Below are positions 5,328 to 5,336 of a DNA stretch of 5,336 nucleotides, one piece after another (within the stretch, counting starts at the first letter, position 1; every line of letters begins with the position of its first letter). The notes below the pieces were generated by a model, which saw nothing but the letters and a program-made list of their open reading frames with translations, did no database searches and was not told the DNA's origin. The translations under genes and the position numbers were made by a program. Origin of the DNA: UMGS1696 sp964634795 (GTDB taxonomy: Bacteria; Bacillota; Clostridia; Oscillospirales; CAG-272); the NCBI GenBank assembly GCA_964634795.1, contig CAZWLL010000079.1:1-5336 (forward strand), given 5' to 3'.

Positions 5328-5336
5328 GATTTTATA

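Overview
The window looks like a piece of a Gram-positive, Clostridia-type chromosome, possibly a gut Oscillospiraceae relative. This rests on moderate-to-low GC, near-consensus sigma-A promoters with 17-bp spacers, strong GGAGG-type ribosome binding sites, T-tailed intrinsic terminators and a tRNA with encoded CCA. The taxon is an inference, since no phylogenetic marker protein is present.

Layout. Positions 1-286 hold no convincing gene, only three hairpins, two of them good intrinsic terminators read on the minus strand. tRNA-Ser(CGA) follows at 287-375 (minus), with its own promoter at 392-420. A divergent promoter at 488-516 drives a GH76-family glycosidase (545-1519, plus). A bidirectional terminator (about 1571-1620) separates it from a converging minus-strand unit. 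That unit has a promoter at 4540-4568, a GH127 beta-L-arabinofuranosidase-type enzyme (4480-2672), a 130-bp gap, and a five-bladed beta-propeller glycosidase-like protein (2541-1660). Upstream of it, and ended by its own terminator (4631-4670), is a DUF1080/3-keto-disaccharide hydrolase-type protein (5311-4733). Its promoter region lies at or beyond the right edge.

How they may work together. All four proteins are carbohydrate-active or related folds, and none has a signal peptide or membrane segment, so all are predicted to act in the cytoplasm. The likely picture is breakdown of imported short oligosaccharides or glycosides from plant or yeast/fungal glycans: alpha-mannose linkages (GH76), beta-L-arabinofuranose linkages (GH127), an unknown linkage (propeller) and keto-glycosides or a related substrate (DUF1080). 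No transporter, regulator or sugar dehydrogenase is in the window; any partners would lie to the right. A 13-base motif, TTYRTGCGTTAAC, occurs near both the GH76 and the GH127 promoters and may be a shared operator. I see no CRISPR array, insertion sequence or defence system. The best candidates for something undescribed are the unassigned propeller protein and the substrate of this cytoplasmic enzyme set.
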